Counted from the first letter of the stretch, positions 1 to 11,720 are shown. The stretch is DNA of 64,000 bases from Asterias amurensis (GCF_032118995.1 NC_092660.1:5099501-5163500); one strand, 5' to 3'. Program-made: numbers and translations. Notes: a model not told the origin generated them from the sequence alone.

Positions 1-236
1 CATGTCACATGTACAATGTGTGACCTTTATCCTACTCATTTCTGCTAATCAGAAAATTGTCAAGCAGTATTTTTTTGCTTCAAAGTCAGCTTTAAGAAAT
101 TGGGTCCAGATCCCATGTACACATAAATCTGTTTACTGCTGCAGTCTTAAGTTTGACAGAATCAAACAAAACATGCAGTTGGATTTGGAAGGGTTGGGGA
201 TGGTTAGGGTTTCCCAGGAAGTAAACAAACTCTTAC

Positions 237-355
237 GTTGATTCTTTGCATGACTTGCTCCGCTTGCTTTGCTCGCCTGACCTCACGGTTCTTCTTGATT
301 TTGTCCACCTCTTTCACCACGTTGCTGCGCCTGCGGTTAGCTGCTGCTGCAGCAG
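237..355 (-). CDS. kif2: kif2 coding exon 4 (basic neck)
   Basis: The acceptor is CCCCTCAG at 357-356 and the donor AAC|GTAAGAG at 236-235. It encodes an alanine run (from a GCA/GCT run) and then RRRSNVVKEVDKIKKNREV, matching the RRKSNCVKEVEKL neck of kinesin-13, which is needed for depolymerase activity in this family. It is the last exon in the window; bases 1-234 are intron 4. Confidence 0.92.
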
Positions 356-3300
356 CTGAGGGGCAAAGGTCAAATCAAAAACATCAGGTCGGGGAACAGG
401 AGGTAGATTTCACAACAGTTAGTCCTAACTTAGGAAAAGTCCTAGGTATTTATTAAAAAAAACTCTAAGGCCGAGTCACACTGCAGCGATTACGAAAATA
501 ATAACGATCACGACGCAAAGAGAACACATTCTATTGGTTGAATGAGCATGTGCGTATTCTGCGTGAAGCAATTCAACCAATAGAATGTGTTCTCCTTGCG
601 TCATGATGGTTATTGTTTTCGTTATCGCTGCAGTGTGACTCGACAATTAAAGCGTCTTAGCTCAAGATAACAATAGACTTAACTCTTTTTGATCCTTCCC
701 TGGTTGGCAAACTGACAATCTTTCCCAACACTCACAATGTGTCTGTTGAGACCACTCGGTTTGAATTCCAAGAAGTCTGATTAAGGTCTGAATTGAGATG
801 GGCTTTCTATCCCTACATGTACATGTACATCATCCTTAACTGAACATTTCTGCAATAGACCGATCCAGTAGGCTCCGCCCATGACCCACGTGTGAACAAG
901 AACACGTGAGGCTCTCCAATGCCTTTCTGCACAACTCTGCCGCACGCGCCAAGCATACGTGCATGCATGTCAGACCTTAGTGTCGGACCTTCGGTGCGTC
1001 GTGATTGGTCAATACGCAATGGGGCGGACCTTAATGGATCGGTCTATTGGGCAATTGGGTGGTTTTCCTTTTTACAGTTTTACTTTATGAACTACTGTAA
1101 CATGGTCTGCAATTATGTAGAAGTTGTTGACTTTACAAACTGGTCGACTGTGGTATTTTTCACTTTCTCAAGCAAGATTTATTTGTTGGAAAAACCTACC
1201 AGCGGATTGTTTCTGAGCGTTTTGCACTGGTCCTGCTGGTGCCGGGGAATGGTTTGCGTTGCCATTCTCTGCAGCATGTAATGCGTTGGGACGGCCCGCT
1301 CTGGCTGACGACACTGCAGGGTTGGGTGAATAAAAATGAGAGAACTAAAGGTTAGGGAATTCGTACAAAATTTAATGCATTAAAACTGCCATAAAGGATT
1401 TGGGTACTTTTTGTAACACAAAACATAATGTCCACCGATTAACATTAAACTTACTCAGTTTGAAGATAATGATGGTAGAAAGCTTTCCTTAAAATGTGTT
1501 ACAAAAAGTACCCAGACCCTTTAAAAAAAAATTCAATATTAAATCATGAACACAAAACACTTACAAATCCAACTCACTTTTATCTGACAGAACTTGTGTT
1601 TGCCAACGAAAATGTCCTTGCCCCATCTCTCAACATTTCAATCAAGTATCGCCATTAACATTTTCTATTATAATACTTTTCAATTAAAATGAGTCTTTAT
1701 GTTTTTCAGGTCTGAACTACGTGTAGTATTACTGCAACCGCTGACTGTAATCCGCCGACCAAGATTGGTATTCTTCGTCCACGTCAAGGCAGGCCAGTTT
1801 TTTTCTGGATGAAAATATCTGGGCTGTATGCTTCGTTTTTGAAACGGCAAGGGCACCTAGGCATTTTCTTCTTGGTAAAGGGCACCCTATGATGAAATTG
1901 CAAATTTGTACTGGAGCATTTCAAGGGAACTAAGGCAATGACCAGGGGACACGAAGGCAATCGTGGCCTGAACTATGCTTTATACAAGATTGTTTCTTTT
2001 AAAGGTACAGTAGGGTCATACATACAGCAGCACAGTACATGTACTACTGTACTTTGATAACATGACTTCATAAAGATGTGTATTTTTTACCAGGAAGCCT
2101 TTAGACCTTTTCGCAATATACTGGGGCGCGCGCGTAAAGCTTGGAACTAGGTGCATAGATTTGTTGTGGTCTAGTTGGTGATCAAATTTGGTCCGTATCT
2201 ATCCGGATCCCACTATGCACCTCATTCAACAGTCTGCGCTTATGCAATGGTAAATATGCCATGTGCGAAAAGGTCTTTGGTAGTAAGCATCTTGCAAATA
2301 TATTATCCTGAAATGTTCATTGATTTAAAATCATTCAAAAAAATTCTGTGGTGTCCAGTTAGATGCTGCCCTCAATAATGGCCAGAAAACGCTGGTCGCT
2401 GATTTCACAGGTTTGCAAGGGACTTGTGCTTCGTGTTAAAGTACCTTATTGTTCCGGTAAAACTACAACCCTTTGAGGCAAACAATTAGTAACACATTTA
2501 TTGTATACATTGTACGTATGTACATGTACTTCTGCTGCCTGAACATTGGGTCTCAGACTCTCAGATAAATTAGTTCAGAAAACTGAAGTTCACAACAACA
2601 CACAACAGAACTACATGGCATGCCTTTCAAATCTCTACAACTACAACTACTGTAATGTAACTCTACGTAACTTTGTCTAATTTCATGGCACGGCTGTGAC
2701 CACAGAAAACCACGGAAAACCACACTTTACATGTACAGCCAACAGAATCGTCACTTTACACGGCAACATCATGTGTAAGTGGTCATTGGTTTTTAAAAGC
2801 AGTGCCACGAAATTCTAGACTCTCTACAGCACGTGTACATCACAAATAATGTTTTTGTTTCAAATTAGTCAACAAAAGGCCTTTGAACTACAAAGAAAAT
2901 GCAAAATAATCATAGCGCAACAAGAACTAGAGGGCGCACTGGCCTAAATACACGCCCCGGCATGCGCGCAGGCGGCCATTTTGTAAGTTGACAAAACAGG
3001 CACCCCACAGCGTGTTTGTGCGGCCATTTTGTAAGTTGACACAACAGCATCGCGTATAGCGTTTTATAAACACAAAATCCAACGTGTACTTCATATTCAC
3101 ACGCGTACAGAGTGGCGCGCGTGTCTCCTTACGGTCCCGTCGCGTTTGTGAAAGCAACATCACCAGTGCGCCCTCTAGTTCTTATACATGTGTATATAAC
3201 TATGAAAATAATAAACTACACTACATGTATGTAGGTACGTAGGTACACATGTACATGTACATTGTACCTACATAGATGCATCTAGCGTAAAGACTAAGAC

Positions 3301-6300
3301 TCATTAAAAAGAAAAAGGAAATATGAAAAATTTGATTTGTTTTACCCTCTTTACATGCCGAAAGTGATAGCAATTCAAAGTGGAAACAGGAAGATTTGTT
3401 TATTCTCATATAATGCAAGATAATGACTGCAATGAACAATGTACAAAATATTAATGGTTTGATTGAATGAATGCAGATTGTATCACTTTAAAAAATATGA
3501 AAAAAAAGAACGCACTTCAAAATTACCTCAAATTACACTGAATAAAATTGTTTTTGACTAAATTACCAAAAGGCCTACTGTTCAAACTTAAAATATGTAA
3601 ATTTGTAATGCCTCACTGAATTTGCATCCCATGTATGAAATTTGTAATCCCATTAAAAATGCAAGTAATCTTGTATGCATCAATCAAATACTTAATTCTA
3701 ATGAATATTCGTATTAACCGCTTTTAAAATGATGGTACCAGCCGTGACCTTGTTGCTAATTAACATTCGTGTGAAATCAAGGATATTAAACCAACTACTG
3801 CCATCTGTTCCCCAGTAGACAATCATTCCCAATACATGTAGGTGTCGACACAGCACATGTAAAAAAAAAAAAAAAAAAACGCCTAAAAACAACCCCAAAA
3901 TGTTTTTCAATTTCTAGGAATTGAAACCAACCAATTCCTAGGAATAGGGAACCTAATTCAAATTGATTACATGTAATTAAGGTTTTTTTCTTCACCCAAA
4001 CACTAAACAGGTTGAGTGAGCTAAAACAAAGGCAGCCACCATCCCACTGATGTTTGGATGACTCATGAATGTGTTATGTCAACGAACAGGGTGTCCATGA
4101 TGATGATGGCACCAGCTGACACTGTGACCACCCCCCTCCCCCATAATTAATAATGACGAACCCTTTCACCATCTACTATGTCTACAGTGTATTGTGAGTG
4201 AATCATTTAGGTTGAACTGTTCCAATTCTAAGGCCAATAAGTGAATGAACTTACTCTCAACACCCCCCCCCCCCTAATCCCTACCCGAGTACGGTACATG
4301 TATGTTAAATACATGTTTAGCTTAATGTGTCATCATGAATAAATCTTTCAGCCAAACCACAAATACTGAGATGATCTGAATAAAATGCAAGTCATTCAAA
4401 TTTATTCTTAAAATCGTTTGACAGACATTTTGAGTTTGACAATTACAAACTTTGTCGTAACCCAGTGTTATTTTAGGATGGATAACACTACATTGTATTT
4501 TTGACACGTAACGATTATAGATAATTAATAATTATTTGTTGCGAGCACATAAATTAAGTAACTGAAAATCAGAATGCTAATTTTATTTTTGTTCCCATTC
4601 GCTGAGGAATCAAATGTAATTATGTACGTTTATTTACAGTACATGTATGTAGGATGTGGCAAACTATTGCTGTGCGCTTGAGCAGTATGCTAATTCCAAT
4701 AACACGGTTGAGCGCAACCATGCTCTAGAGTCACATATTGAATTATTCCTTCATGAACAGTACTTGGAATTCCTAATGAGTTGATAGCTGACAGATCCAA
4801 GAACGCTCTAAGGGTGGTAATGTGGTGTTTATGTATACTGTAATGTACTTACATTTGTAGCTTGGACGATACCACAATATTATCGAATGTCGCGATACTA
4901 ATTTGGAAACGATTTCGTTATCGGATCGAGTTGATTTTTATCGAAATATCGATATATCGCGATATACATGTCTCGAGAGTATCGCAATATCGCGCTGTTT
5001 TTCCTAGCTGAGACATCTTACACCCCATAGGGTTGGAGTAAAACCAGAAGAATAGACGATGTGACCTCTGACGTCACACAAAAATCATAACATGATTCGT
5101 GCGCATACCGCCGGGCAAAACCTTTGTGTTTTGGCAACCAGCTAGAAAGTGTATGCAATCTTACCATGACTATGACTCTTTTTGCCCGGCGAAACATGAC
5201 GTATACAGTGTTTTTTCAACAGAGGGCGGTTTGAATGTAAACATAGGTCACATCGTCTATACATAGGTCATTAGAACACCTCTCTCATGCTATGACTGTC
5301 TCTTCTAGAACTTTCACTGGGAGTATGAAGACTGATGATGTTAAATTTAATTAATCGCGATTATATCGAATATCACGATATATTGTCGGCGATATATACT
5401 GAATAAAATAAATCGATATCGCCCAAGCTTAGGATAATGTACTTGAGTTATTGTTACAGAATCAGAAATATAACAACCCTCCTCCGTGTATGACCATTCA
5501 ATCTCATCCTCTGTGGTTTTTAATATTGCCAGCCTGCAAAATCTGAAATATCGGTTCACAAAAGAAGCCAGGGATGAGAGTCATTACTAACGAAAAAGTT
5601 TTAAAACTTGGATACAAATTCAAAGGTACTGTATGTATGTTGAAATGATGCCATTTCCACCGTTTGGTAACCCCTGGGGTTATACATTCCAGGGGCGGAT
5701 TGCAATAAAACGGTCTTAGTCAGCAGTCTAAGACCAGTCAGTTATAGCCGGCTATCTGCCTTAGACGGTCTTAGCTTAGTCAGTCATTAAGCCCACCCTT
5801 GCAATAAGTCTTTGATAAGTCCGCGAAAGTAATGCAATACGAACAAATGTCCCATAATACTTAGCACATCTACAGCACTAGTTAAACAGCATTGTTCTTA
5901 ATGCATCGGTTTAAATCATCGAATATCAAGTCTGTGAATATTTGTTTTACTCTTGGGAACATATTTTTTGATACTCTGTGTCATCATCATGATACCCCCT
6001 TACCTCTGTTTTGTTCCCTGGCTGGCTTAGCTGCTTGCTGCTGTTGAACGTTGGCTAGAGGCATCCTTGCACTGCTTGGCCTGGCTTTGATACTGGACAC
6101 AGGGGCAGGGGGCTTGGTGTGGGCTAAGGGAACATCTTGAACCATCTCTGGGCTCAGCTCTGGGTTTAAGGCGTACACCTGGGAAATCTCCACCTGAAAT
6201 AAGAATTATAGTAACATAGGCTGAACCAACCACCAGAACCATCTCTGTCCTTACAGTAACCAGTAGGCCTGGGCGAATTATTCGAATATCCGGTTAATGG

Positions 6301-9300
6301 CGAATAGGTTTTCCTATCCGTAACCGCGAATGCCTTTTTTTTCTTAACCGGATATCCGCATATAGGGCGTGAATACCTACTCACAAACCGGATAATTCTG
6401 TAATTACAACCGAGTAACCGGATATTCTTTAAAATCCGAATATCCGCGGACGTCGGGCGACAACTGATATGAATGTTTTGTCTGAATCCTTATGAAACTT
6501 CTATTAAGACAACATAAAACAGCATATATTAAGTATTTAACTATGCTTACCTCCATGAAGAGTTAAAACAATGACATTTCTGACGTAATTTGTTCAAAGA
6601 TTACAAAAGTTTTCCTTCACGTAGAGTCAATCACGATCAAAAGAAAAAGCAAATCGCCATCTTTAAATTAGATCCGGTCATTTTTATGAATGAACCGAGC
6701 GACACTGTCTGAAACTAATATCAATCCGCCCATAAGATCTCATTCACAAACGAACAGCGCCCTTTTTTTTTTTTTTTTTTTTAAATAGCGCCCTCTAGCG
6801 GCGAAAAAAACTATTCGAATATCCGGTTAATTTCGGATAGTTGGCCAGCGGTATCCGAATAACAAAATTTCACTATTCGCCCAGCACTAGTAACCAGGCC
6901 TGTATACTTCGTTTTTGAAAGGGCAGGGGCACCAAGGCTTTTTCTCTTTGGCAAAGGGCACCCTATGAGGAAATTGTAAATTTCTACTGGAGCATTTCAA
7001 GGGCACCAAGGCAATGGCAAGGGGCAACAGAGGCAATCGCCTGAATGATGAGAAGCAACTAAATTTAAGAGTCTTGCTCATGGACTAAACTGTCATGACC
7101 GGGCTGCTAATACTCCCCCCCCCCCTTCTCTCCAACCCTGAATCGAAACAAGAACTTGGGTCCACACACCATTAATACAATCACTGTCAGACCTGATAAT
7201 TCACGAAGGCAACAAAGGCGATTGCCTCCATGCCCCCTGGTCATTGTCTCATTGCTCTTGAAATGCTTACACTTTATAGTGGAAGTTTCTTTTTGGGTGC
7301 CCTTTACCAAGGAGAAAATGCCTTGGTACCCCTGCCCTTAAAAAAATAACAGCATACAGGCCTGCACTATGTTACAGAACCTATGAATTGTCATTTGTAC
7401 ACAACTGCACTCCTACGTGAATAGAAGCAAAGTGCTTTTCTATGAATCAATCTCTGCTGTGACAATCCTGCAGAGATTTCAGACCTCTATTCTTATGAAT
7501 CTAGGGAGGTAGATGGGATCGGCTGCGACAACCAGGTCTCATTGCCCCCACCTACATGTATTCTCTCATAGTCAAATATAACTGTAAATGTATCAAACTC
7601 ACATAGTATTAATTTCAAAAATCATGGACACATTTAGAAGGGGACTTAAAGGGGCACTATCATCATAAATAAAGCAGGCCTGCGGCTGTACATGAAACTA
7701 TGAACTCTCAACCACTTCTGCATGCGCACACTTTCCCTCAATCGATCTACATGGAGAGCGCGCATATTCGCAGGAACTGGGTGAGAGTTCATCAATCTCA
7801 ATTGCAGCCACAAGGCCTGGCTTTGACTAAGCCAAGACGACTAGTGCGACTAGTGTTGAAGTTGCGACTATTTCAGGTGCGATTAGTCGAGTAGTCAATT
7901 TCACTCGTCGCCCAGGCTTATCTTTGATCATTTAAGGATACTGGGTGGCCCCTTTAAGGATACTAAGCTAAGGGCAGTAGAGGTCATGACCTCTGTGTAG
8001 TTCTTGTACCTCTTTGCCTTTGGTTTCTCCTCGTTCAAACCACTCCACAGTGACACTGTCTGTAGCTTTGCTGATGCCACTTATACACGCAGAGTGAACT
8101 CTCCCTGTGTTAAAAATACAAAAAAAAATCATTAAAATTAGTAAAGTTACAATTTTTTTTCATTCAATTATCTTTTTTAAATTATTGTACTGCCCTTTTT
8201 AAGCCATTGGACACTTTCGGTAAACAGTATTGTCCAAAGGCCCACACTTCTGTATCACAACTGATATAAAAAATAACAAACCTGTGGAAATTTAGGCTCA
8301 ATCGGCCATCGGAGTCGAGAGAAAATAACGGGGAAAACCCACCCTTGTTTCCGCACAGTTCGCCGTGTCATCACATGTGTTTAAAATAAATCCGTAATTT
8401 TCGACAACGAGAATTGATAATTGTTTTAATGTTTTCTCGAAAAGTAAAGCATTTCATGGAATAATATTTCAAGAGAAGTCTTTTACCATTACCTTCTGTA
8501 AACCCTGTAAGTTATTTGTAAATTTGTAAAACTTTTTTTTTTTCCCTGTGCCCAAAGTGTATAATGGCTTTAATGAAAACTACATACAGTGTATGTACAT
8601 GTGTACAAGGATCAATTTTATTTTGCATTTTTGCCTTGCAAAACAGTTTGACAGGAAAGTTTTTTTTTAGTGCAATCTGAATACTGTGGCAGTGGATACG
8701 TACACCCAAGCTCATCTGAACATCTTTCCTGTTTTTTAGCAAATGTTAATTTCATGGAGCGGCACTAAAAATGCAATAAAAATGACAGTTATGGGGGACT
8801 TGAAATATTACTGTGACTACATGTCTGATTAAACGCCAACAAGTGTTTGTAGGTGGCCAAAAAAATGTGTAATTTGTGTTTGCATCAAAGAGGGCGCTAT
8901 ACTGTAAACACCTTTAAAAGAAATACTAAAAGAAGAGATTTAAGCAGTGCTGCATTTACATCAATATCAATTATTATTATTTTGAAAAAGAATATTGTAA
9001 AAAAAGGGTAATTTGTGTTTGCATCAAAGAGGGCGCTATACTGTAAACACCTTTAAAAGAAATACTAAAAGAAAAGATTTAAGCAGTGCTGCATTTACAT
9101 CAATATCAATTATTATTATTTTGAAAAAGAATATTGTTTTAAAGTTCCCAAGTGAACTTTTTTGTGACAGTTTTCTATGATTATGAATATGAGTATGATA
9201 TCCAAGGAAAATTATTGATTTGTGGATATTTGTGTTTTCAATTTTCAAACGAGACAACAATCACTGATCAGACAATGGAATTTGGGATAACTTTCGAAAT

Positions 9301-11552
9301 GGCGCAACCACTTTTTCACTAATTTTCACTATAAAAAAGAAAAAGGGAAATCTCATTGACTTATATAGTATATACTTAGACCCAGTGACTGGGGCGCTGT
9401 ACTCCTTTTAAACAATTTTTGACTTCATCTGTCGTACTAGCGCCCCAGGGAATTTTAACAAATACCCTGTTTTTCGCGACACCCAGCCACAAAAAATGCC
9501 TCAAAATGACAAAAAGACCAAACAAACTAGCTCAAAAATCGCCTACTCTATTCTCGATACGTCTAGGATGTAACATCAGGCATTTAATTGTACTCACGAT
9601 CATTTTTTAAACTCCAAATCGATGATTTTTAACTCCGCATCGTGGAGCGATTGACAAGTCTGCGATTTTCGGATGTGTATGGTAACGAAACATTGCGTCG
9701 CGGTGTATAGATCAGGTGGTAGTCGCATCACGTGTCTTCGGTTTGCTGGTGCATTCAACCACGTGCATTCAATCATGGGCAACGTAACTTACACGGTGCC
9801 GGGTTGTTGGAAAATTATCAGAAAGGGGGTGAAAGGTTCTCAGAAAGGGAATATTGTCTGAAAGAGGGGGTCTGAAAGAGAAGTCTGCTGGTCTGGATTT
9901 TTCTGGTCATCGCCCCCCCCCCCAAAAAAAAGGGGAAAAAAGATGATAAATAAATAAAAACCGCTGTACTTCATCTAGGCCTACGATTTTTGTGCGTGGT
10001 TAAATTGAGGGTATCGTTCCAGCAAATCCTGGTATGTACTGTATTGAACGCCATTTTTTTCTACAGTGACACTGGCAGCACTAAACATTATAAGAAGCAA
10101 TTTAACCATGCACAAAAATCGTAGGCCTACATGAAGTACAGTGGTTTTTATTTATTTATCATCTTTTTCCCCCTTTTTTTTCGTTTTTTTCTTTTTTTTT
10201 TGGGGGGGGGGGGCGATGACCAGAAAAATCCAGACCAGCAGACTTCATCCCCTCTTTCAGACAATATTCGCTTTCTGAGAACCTTTCACCCCCTTTCTGA
10301 TAATTTTCTAACAACCCGGCACCGTATAAGTTTCGTTGCCCATGATTGAACCATTTGAACACACGTGGGCACTCGCTAGCTGCAGCGCCTGTACCCATCC
10401 CAGTGTACAATGTATAGCATTCGCTGCAACGCCTGTAACAAGTGTAGCATTAAACAGCCGTTGATGGACATCCACCCACACCGCGTCACCAGCAAACCGA
10501 AGACACGTGATACGACTACCACCTGATCTATACACCGCGACGCCATGTTTCGTTACCATACACATCCGAAAATCGCAGACTTGTCAATCGCTCCACGATG
10601 CGGAGTTAAAAATCATCGATTTGGAGTTTAAAAAATGATCGTGAGTACAATTAAATGCCTGATGTTACATCCTAGACGTATCGAGAATGGAGTAGGCGAT
10701 TTTTGAGCTAGTTTGTTTGGTCTTTTTGTCATTTTGAGGCATTTTTTGTGGCTGGGTGTCGCGAAGAACAGGGTATTTGTTAAAATTCTGTGCCGTTCCC
10801 TGGGGCGCTAGTACGACAGATGAAGTCAAAAATTGTTTAAAAGGAGTACAGCGCCCCAGTCACTGGGTCTAGTATATACTATATTATTTTGTATCAAAGT
10901 GGTGGTGCCATACAGAAACTTTTCCAGAATTTGTAATGTCAACTCAGATTCAGACTACACTGTACACATCCATTCCATGGCTATTCATTCAATCAAGTCA
11001 AAGTTAGTTATCTTCTCTTAATTATCTTCTCTTGTGTTCAGGACAGTTGGTGTTGTTTTGTATTGACTATTGTTGTAGGCATACAAGTTACAATTGACAA
11101 ACAAATGTTGATAATTTAGACAATTTAATTTGGATTCGAGACTATAATTATGAAAAAAAACATACACATTGTCAATTGTCATGATTGTAAAATTAAAAAC
11201 TGTCAATTTGAGCATGTCGAGTTGACTTGTCAGGAAAATCAGAGTCATAGAAAGTTTCCCGGCCTTCTCCACCCCCTTCACAAGCCAACCATTCGTGCCA
11301 TTCTAAATCATTATAACCGTAGCAAAAACTAATCGTGTTGTCACGGCCACAACTGAAAGTGACAAGACTGCCTGCATTGCCAAGGCGCCTGGCGATGATG
11401 ACACATCCAGAGACCAATTCTGTATTCAAATACGCACAATAACAAAATGACACACCGGTTTACCAATGTCTACACAACAAAAAGAGGATCAATTTACCAT
11501 CACTTCGCTGTATATCCACATTCATACCGACATCCAGTGTACTGGCATCCAT
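237..11552 (-). CDS. kif2: Kinesin-13 (KIF2-like) microtubule depolymerase, N-terminal part; gene continues beyond the left edge
   Basis: Four exons join in frame to give the first 153 residues of a kinesin-13. Family knowledge: these kinesins have an internal motor and use ATP to strip tubulin from microtubule ends at spindle poles, kinetochores and in neurites. Seen: residues 1-50 read MDASTLDVGMNVDIQRSD, then GRVHSACISG and SVTVEWFERGETKGKE. This matches the Tudor-like N-terminal block of KIF2A/B/C (IQRSDGRIH..., VTVEW.E.G.TKGKE). ALNPEL follows, then a Pro/Ser/Gln-rich linker, then the basic neck (NRRRSNVVKEVDKIKKNREVRRAKQAEQ split over the end of exon 4). All exon joints have AG/GT borders and matching phases (1, 0, 1). 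The class-defining motor domain is outside the window, so KIF2A versus 2B/2C cannot be decided; an invertebrate probably has one KIF2A-like gene. The introns are 3393, 1816 and 5648 bp and filled with MITEs. I see no frame damage. Confidence 0.93.
469..646. repeat. Palindromic MITE in kif2 intron 3
   Basis: CCGAGTCACACTGCAGCGAT at 471 is mirrored by ATCGCTGCAGTGTGACTCG ending at 642. The inner arms TCTATTGGTTGAAT / ATTCAACCAATAGA continue the hairpin almost to the centre. Confidence 0.75.
852..1050. repeat. Inverted-repeat element (CAATAGACCGATCCA ends)
   Basis: The terminal repeats CAATAGACCGATCCA (853) and TGGATCGGTCTATTG (ending 1049) bound about 200 bp of G+C-rich sequence with GGCTCCGCCC/GGGGCGGACC inner arms. 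The open frames here are chance. Confidence 0.6.
1051..1395. other. kif2 intron 3 sequence
   Basis: I see no gene, RNA or clear repeat here. Confidence 0.5.
1396..1523. repeat. Palindromic element, family D
   Basis: GGGTACTTTTTGTAACACA at 1400 is mirrored by TGTGTTACAAAAAGTACCC at 1495-1516. A diverged relative lies at 25597-25720, directly after B1. Confidence 0.6.
1818..1975 (+). repeat. Interspersed repeat, family J (copy J1)
   Basis: It begins TATGCTTCGTTTTTGAAACG and has GGCAAGGGCACC, GTAAAGGGCACCCTATGA, ACTGGAGCATTTCAAGGG and GGCAATGACCAGGGGACACG. About 150 bp, not palindromic. Other copies are at 6898, 7196 (inverted), 33463 (inverted) and 53590. Confidence 0.7.
2103..2276. repeat. 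Inverted-repeat element (AGACCTTTTCGCA ends)
   Basis: AGACCTTTTCGCA at 2103 is mirrored by TGCGAAAAGGTCT at 2263-2275. The inner part pairs CTAGGTGCATAG with CTATGCACCT. Confidence 0.6.
2277..2922. other. kif2 intron 3 sequence
   Basis: AT-rich with TACATG-type short repeats. No gene or element is recognised. Confidence 0.5.
2923..3182. repeat. MITE, family P (copy P1), 20-bp perfect terminal inverted repeats
   Basis: The ends AGAACTAGAGGGCGCACTGG / CCAGTGCGCCCTCTAGTTCT are perfect over 20 bp. The inside has two copies of GCGGCCATTTTGTAAGTTGAC. A truncated relative lies at about 18700-18960. The 78-codon frame inside is chance. Confidence 0.8.
3183..4857. other. kif2 intron 3 sequence with simple repeats
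   Basis: (TACATG)n-like runs lie at 3224-3262, an A-run at 3859-3880, a hairpin at 3913-3947 (ATTTCTAGGAATTG / CAATTCCTAGGAAT) and a C-run at 4262-4274. No gene is seen. Confidence 0.5.
4858..5437. repeat. Inverted-repeat element with a nested second element
   Basis: AGCTTGGACGATA at 4859 is mirrored by TATCGCCCAAGCTT at 5418-5431. Runs of ATCGATATATCGCGATA-type self-complementary sequence lie on both sides. Inside, 5053-5266 is a second inverted-repeat unit with ATAGACGATGTGACCT / AGGTCACATCGTCTAT ends. Confidence 0.65.
5688..5815. repeat. Palindromic element, family G (diverged copy)
   Basis: It starts GCGGATTGCAATAAAACGG and is made of CTTAGTCAGCAGTCTAAG-type inverted units. It resembles 28186-28335 and 40744-40890 in layout. 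Confidence 0.4.
6004..6193 (-). CDS. kif2: kif2 coding exon 3
   Basis: The acceptor is ATTTCAG at 6195-6194 and the donor AGAG|GTAAGG at 6003-6002. It encodes 63 residues starting VEISQVYALNPELSPE, equivalent to the IDLESIFSLNPDL segment of KIF2A. A low-complexity stretch rich in Pro, Ser, Ala and Gln follows (QQQQ near its end). This linker varies between species. Confidence 0.9.
6267..6885. repeat. Inverted-repeat element (CCTGGGCGAAT ends)
   Basis: CCTGGGCGAATTATTCGAAT at 6269 is mirrored by ATTCGCCCAGCAC at 6875-6887. ATATCCGGTTAA recurs in both arms. It contains a T-run at 6763-6782. Confidence 0.65.
6898..7045 (+). repeat. Interspersed repeat, family J (copy J2)
   Basis: Same order of motifs as J1 (CTTCGTTTTTGAAAGGGCAG, GGGCACCCTATGAGG, TACTGGAGCATTTCAAGGG). 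J3 lies 150 bp on in the opposite orientation, so the two could fold on each other. Confidence 0.7.
7196..7366 (-). repeat. Interspersed repeat, family J (copy J3, inverted)
   Basis: The reverse complement carries the J motifs in order, ending CCTTTGTTGCCTTCGTGAAT on the other edge. The plus-strand frame over it is spurious. Confidence 0.7.
7648..7964. repeat. TTAA-bounded element in kif2 intron 2
   Basis: TTAAAGGGGCACTA at 7648 is loosely mirrored by GGTGGCCCCTTTAA ending at 7959. The interior holds tandem CGACTAGTGCGACTAGTGTT-like units. Confidence 0.5.
8010..8104 (-). CDS. kif2: kif2 coding exon 2
   Basis: The acceptor is TTTTTAACACAG at 8106-8105 and the donor GAG|GTACAAG at 8009-8008. 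It encodes the end of Gly19 and 31 residues, including SVTVEW, ERGETKGKE and HSACISG, the most conserved N-terminal stretch of kinesin-13. Phase 1 in, phase 0 out. Confidence 0.92.
8199..8573. repeat. TTAA palindromic MITE, family F (copy F1)
   Basis: TTAAGCCATTGGACACTTTCGG starts it (last two bases aside, shared by all F copies). It ends CAAAGTGTATAATGGCTTTAA. It shares an inner block with family B (AACAAACCTGTGGAAATTTA), so B and F are related. Confidence 0.75.
8870..9137 (+). repeat. 139-bp tandem duplication
   Basis: Two adjacent copies start TAATTTGTGTTTGCATCAAA at 8870 and 9009. They differ at about one base over 130, so the duplication is recent. They carry GAGGGCGCTATACTG. Confidence 0.85.
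9361..10886. mobile_element. 1.5-kb fold-back element in kif2 intron 1
   Basis: The long inverted arms (about 640 and 780 bp) meet at a spacer near 10001-10104. The outer ends are TAGTATATACTTAGACCCAG (9366) and CTGGGTCTAGTATATACTA (10863-10882), followed inward by TGACTGGGGCGCTGTACTCC and its mirror. The right arm has about 120 bp absent from the left (near 10370-10490), and both have C/G and T runs near 9910 and 10180-10212. No transposase frame is visible, so it is non-autonomous. Confidence 0.8.
10887..11497. other. kif2 intron 1, remainder next to exon 1
   Basis: Unique-looking AT-rich sequence. The overlapping open frames on both strands are unsupported. Confidence 0.5.
11498..11552 (-). 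CDS. kif2: kif2 coding exon 1 (start codon to donor)
   Basis: ATG at 11552-11550 opens MDASTLDVGMNVDIQRSD plus one base of the next codon. The donor is G|GTAAAT at 11497-11496 (phase 1). The start is chosen because the next exon continues directly into the conserved GRVH of kinesin-13, and the length before that motif is usual for KIF2 proteins. Longer open frames over the same bases are in other frames. Confidence 0.88.
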
Positions 11553-11720
11553 TTTGAGTGCTTTCCACCTGGGCCAAAGTGTTTTGGAAGTAAATTCTTT
11601 GAACTATTTGGAGGAAAACTCGACGATGTCTTGCGATCGAGGATTTCTCCCGTTGAAATTTTGAACAACCTGCTACGCGTGCGCAGACACCGGGCGCCGT
11701 CATTCCGTAATTTTGTAAGG
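11553..11720 (-). promoter_or_regulatory. Probable kif2 5' leader and proximal promoter
   Basis: The 170 bp upstream of the kif2 ATG are richer in G+C and CpG than the surroundings. They hold TGCGCACGCGT at 11675-11685, one base off the NRF-1 consensus. No TATA box is seen. An NRF-1-type, TATA-less promoter would suit a housekeeping mitotic gene. The transcription start is not resolved. Confidence 0.35.

Noticed and set aside
2927..3163. 78-codon minus frame
   Set aside because: Lies wholly inside MITE P1.
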